A DNA stretch of 64,000 nucleotides from Methylobacillus gramineus (GTDB lineage: Bacteria; Pseudomonadota; Gammaproteobacteria; Burkholderiales; Methylophilaceae), in contig NZ_JAJAVE010000001.1 of NCBI RefSeq assembly GCF_020532675.1, forward strand, positions 1,922,001 to 1,986,000, in the 5' to 3' direction. How positions within the stretch are numbered: position 1 is the first letter of the stretch; each line of letters opens with the position of its first letter. The notes under the pieces were generated by a model that was not told where the DNA came from, searched no databases, and saw only the letters and a list, made by a program, of their open reading frames with translations. The position numbers and the translations under genes were made by a program. This document shows positions 63,400 through 64,000 of this stretch, one piece after another.

Positions 63400-63705
63400 T
63401 TACCAGCTAGCCTTGGTGACACCTGGCACTTCGCCACGCATCATCAACTCGCGCAGCTTGCCGCGCGCAATGCCAAATTTACTAAACACACCACGTGGAC
63501 GACCAGTCAGCGCACAACGATTACGCAAGCGAACTGGACTAGAATTACGTGGCAGACTTTGCAGCTTACTGCGAGCGGCACGACGGTCTTCAACTGATGC
63601 ATTCACATCATTGGCAACCGCAGTCAACTCAGCACGCTTTGCTGCATATTTCTTTACTGTATCGCGACGCTTTTGTTCGCGTTCAATCAAACAGGTTTTA
63701 GCCAT
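63400..63705 (-). CDS. rpsN: Small ribosomal subunit protein uS14
   Basis: 101 residues, the long zinc-free form: there is no CxxC-x12-CxxC zinc motif, and the conserved block [43 protein letters not shown] is intact. It lies five bases after rplE. Confidence 0.98.
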   Translation of the reverse strand: MAKTCLIEREQKRRDTVKKYAAKRAELTAVANDVNASVEDRRAARSKLQSLPRNSSPVRLRNRCALTGRPRGVFSKFGIARGKLRELMMRGEVPGVTKASW

Positions 63706-63710
63706 GATGA

Positions 63711-64000
63711 TTAGTTCCTAAAAGGGAAGCTGAATGCGGAGAGGAGCGCACGCGCCTCTTCATCAGTCTTTGCAGTGGTAGTGATGGTGATATTCATCCC
63801 GCGCAACGCATCGATCTTGTCGTATTCAATTTCCGGGAAAATAATCTGTTCACGAACACCAAGGTTATAGTTACCACGACCATCAAAGGACTTGGCAGAA
63901 ATACCACGGAAGTCACGAATTCGAGGAATAGCCACAGTAATCAGGCGATCCAGAAATTCATACATGTGTTCACGACGCAAAGTTACTTTGCAACCTACTG
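63711..64000 (-). CDS. rplE: Large ribosomal subunit protein uL5, C-terminal part (5' end outside window)
   Basis: The frame stays open to the window edge ([34 protein letters not shown]), so this is the C-terminal half of uL5; the start lies beyond 64000. The [22 protein letters not shown] block and the end [14 protein letters not shown] are standard. uL5 binds 5S rRNA and the P-site tRNA. It precedes rpsN in the spc operon order. Confidence 0.97.
   Translation of the reverse strand, partial: VGCKVTLRREHMYEFLDRLITVAIPRIRDFRGISAKSFDGRGNYNLGVREQIIFPEIEYDKIDALRGMNITITTTAKTDEEARALLSAFSFPFRN

Overview
The window looks like a stretch of a betaproteobacterial chromosome from a methylotroph, most likely a member of the Methylophilaceae (Methylobacillus/Methylovorus/Methylotenera type). 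I infer this from a lanthanide-type PQQ methanol dehydrogenase (XoxF), an FDH4-type formate dehydrogenase with a small partner gene, the dusB-fis-purH-purD order, and a beta/gamma-style spc-alpha ribosomal block. No insertion sequence, prophage, CRISPR array or tRNA gene was seen. Coding density is high and base use is even, so there is no clear sign of recent transfer.

Layout. 1-13.5 kb is mostly housekeeping: the 3' end of polA, a BFD-like ferredoxin, a CinA-like protein, a YkgJ-type protein, a chemoreceptor, dusB-fis, purH, purD, tsaC, hemF, an amino-acid permease and a LysR/SDR divergent pair. 13.7-18.4 kb is a methanol-oxidation locus: xoxF on the minus strand, a divergent sigma-54 activator with a GAF-AAA+-Fis layout, and a small cytochrome c. 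A good sigma-54 promoter lies in front of xoxF. 18.4-31.2 kb holds a hexose-phosphate mutarotase, ilvD, lgt, the FDH4-type pair, a MocR regulator, cstA-ybdD, a small secreted protein and an ABC exporter.

31.4-50.2 kb is a nearly complete nitrate-assimilation island on the plus strand: NasR-like NIT-ANTAR antiterminator, ABC nitrate importer (nasFED), porin, a soluble NarX-P-box/MCP-tip protein, siroheme-pathway cobA, MFS nitrate transporter, a PP2C phosphatase-Ser/Thr kinase fusion, nirBD, and a 1383-residue fusion of nitrate reductase to a CysJ-like flavoprotein. Three sigma-54 promoters (before nasF, cobA and nirB), NtrC-like dyads and an ANTAR two-hexaloop leader overlapping an intrinsic terminator can be read from the DNA. 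This suggests dual control by nitrogen limitation (NtrC/sigma-54) and by nitrate (antitermination).

50.3-56.5 kb has a second copy of the small secreted protein family, radC, coaBC-dut, rpmB-rpmG, an MscS channel and mgtE. 56.8-64 kb is the distal spc operon and the alpha operon on the minus strand (rplE to secY, infA, rpmJ, rpsM, rpsK, rpoA, rplQ). rpsD is missing from its usual place between rpsK and rpoA.
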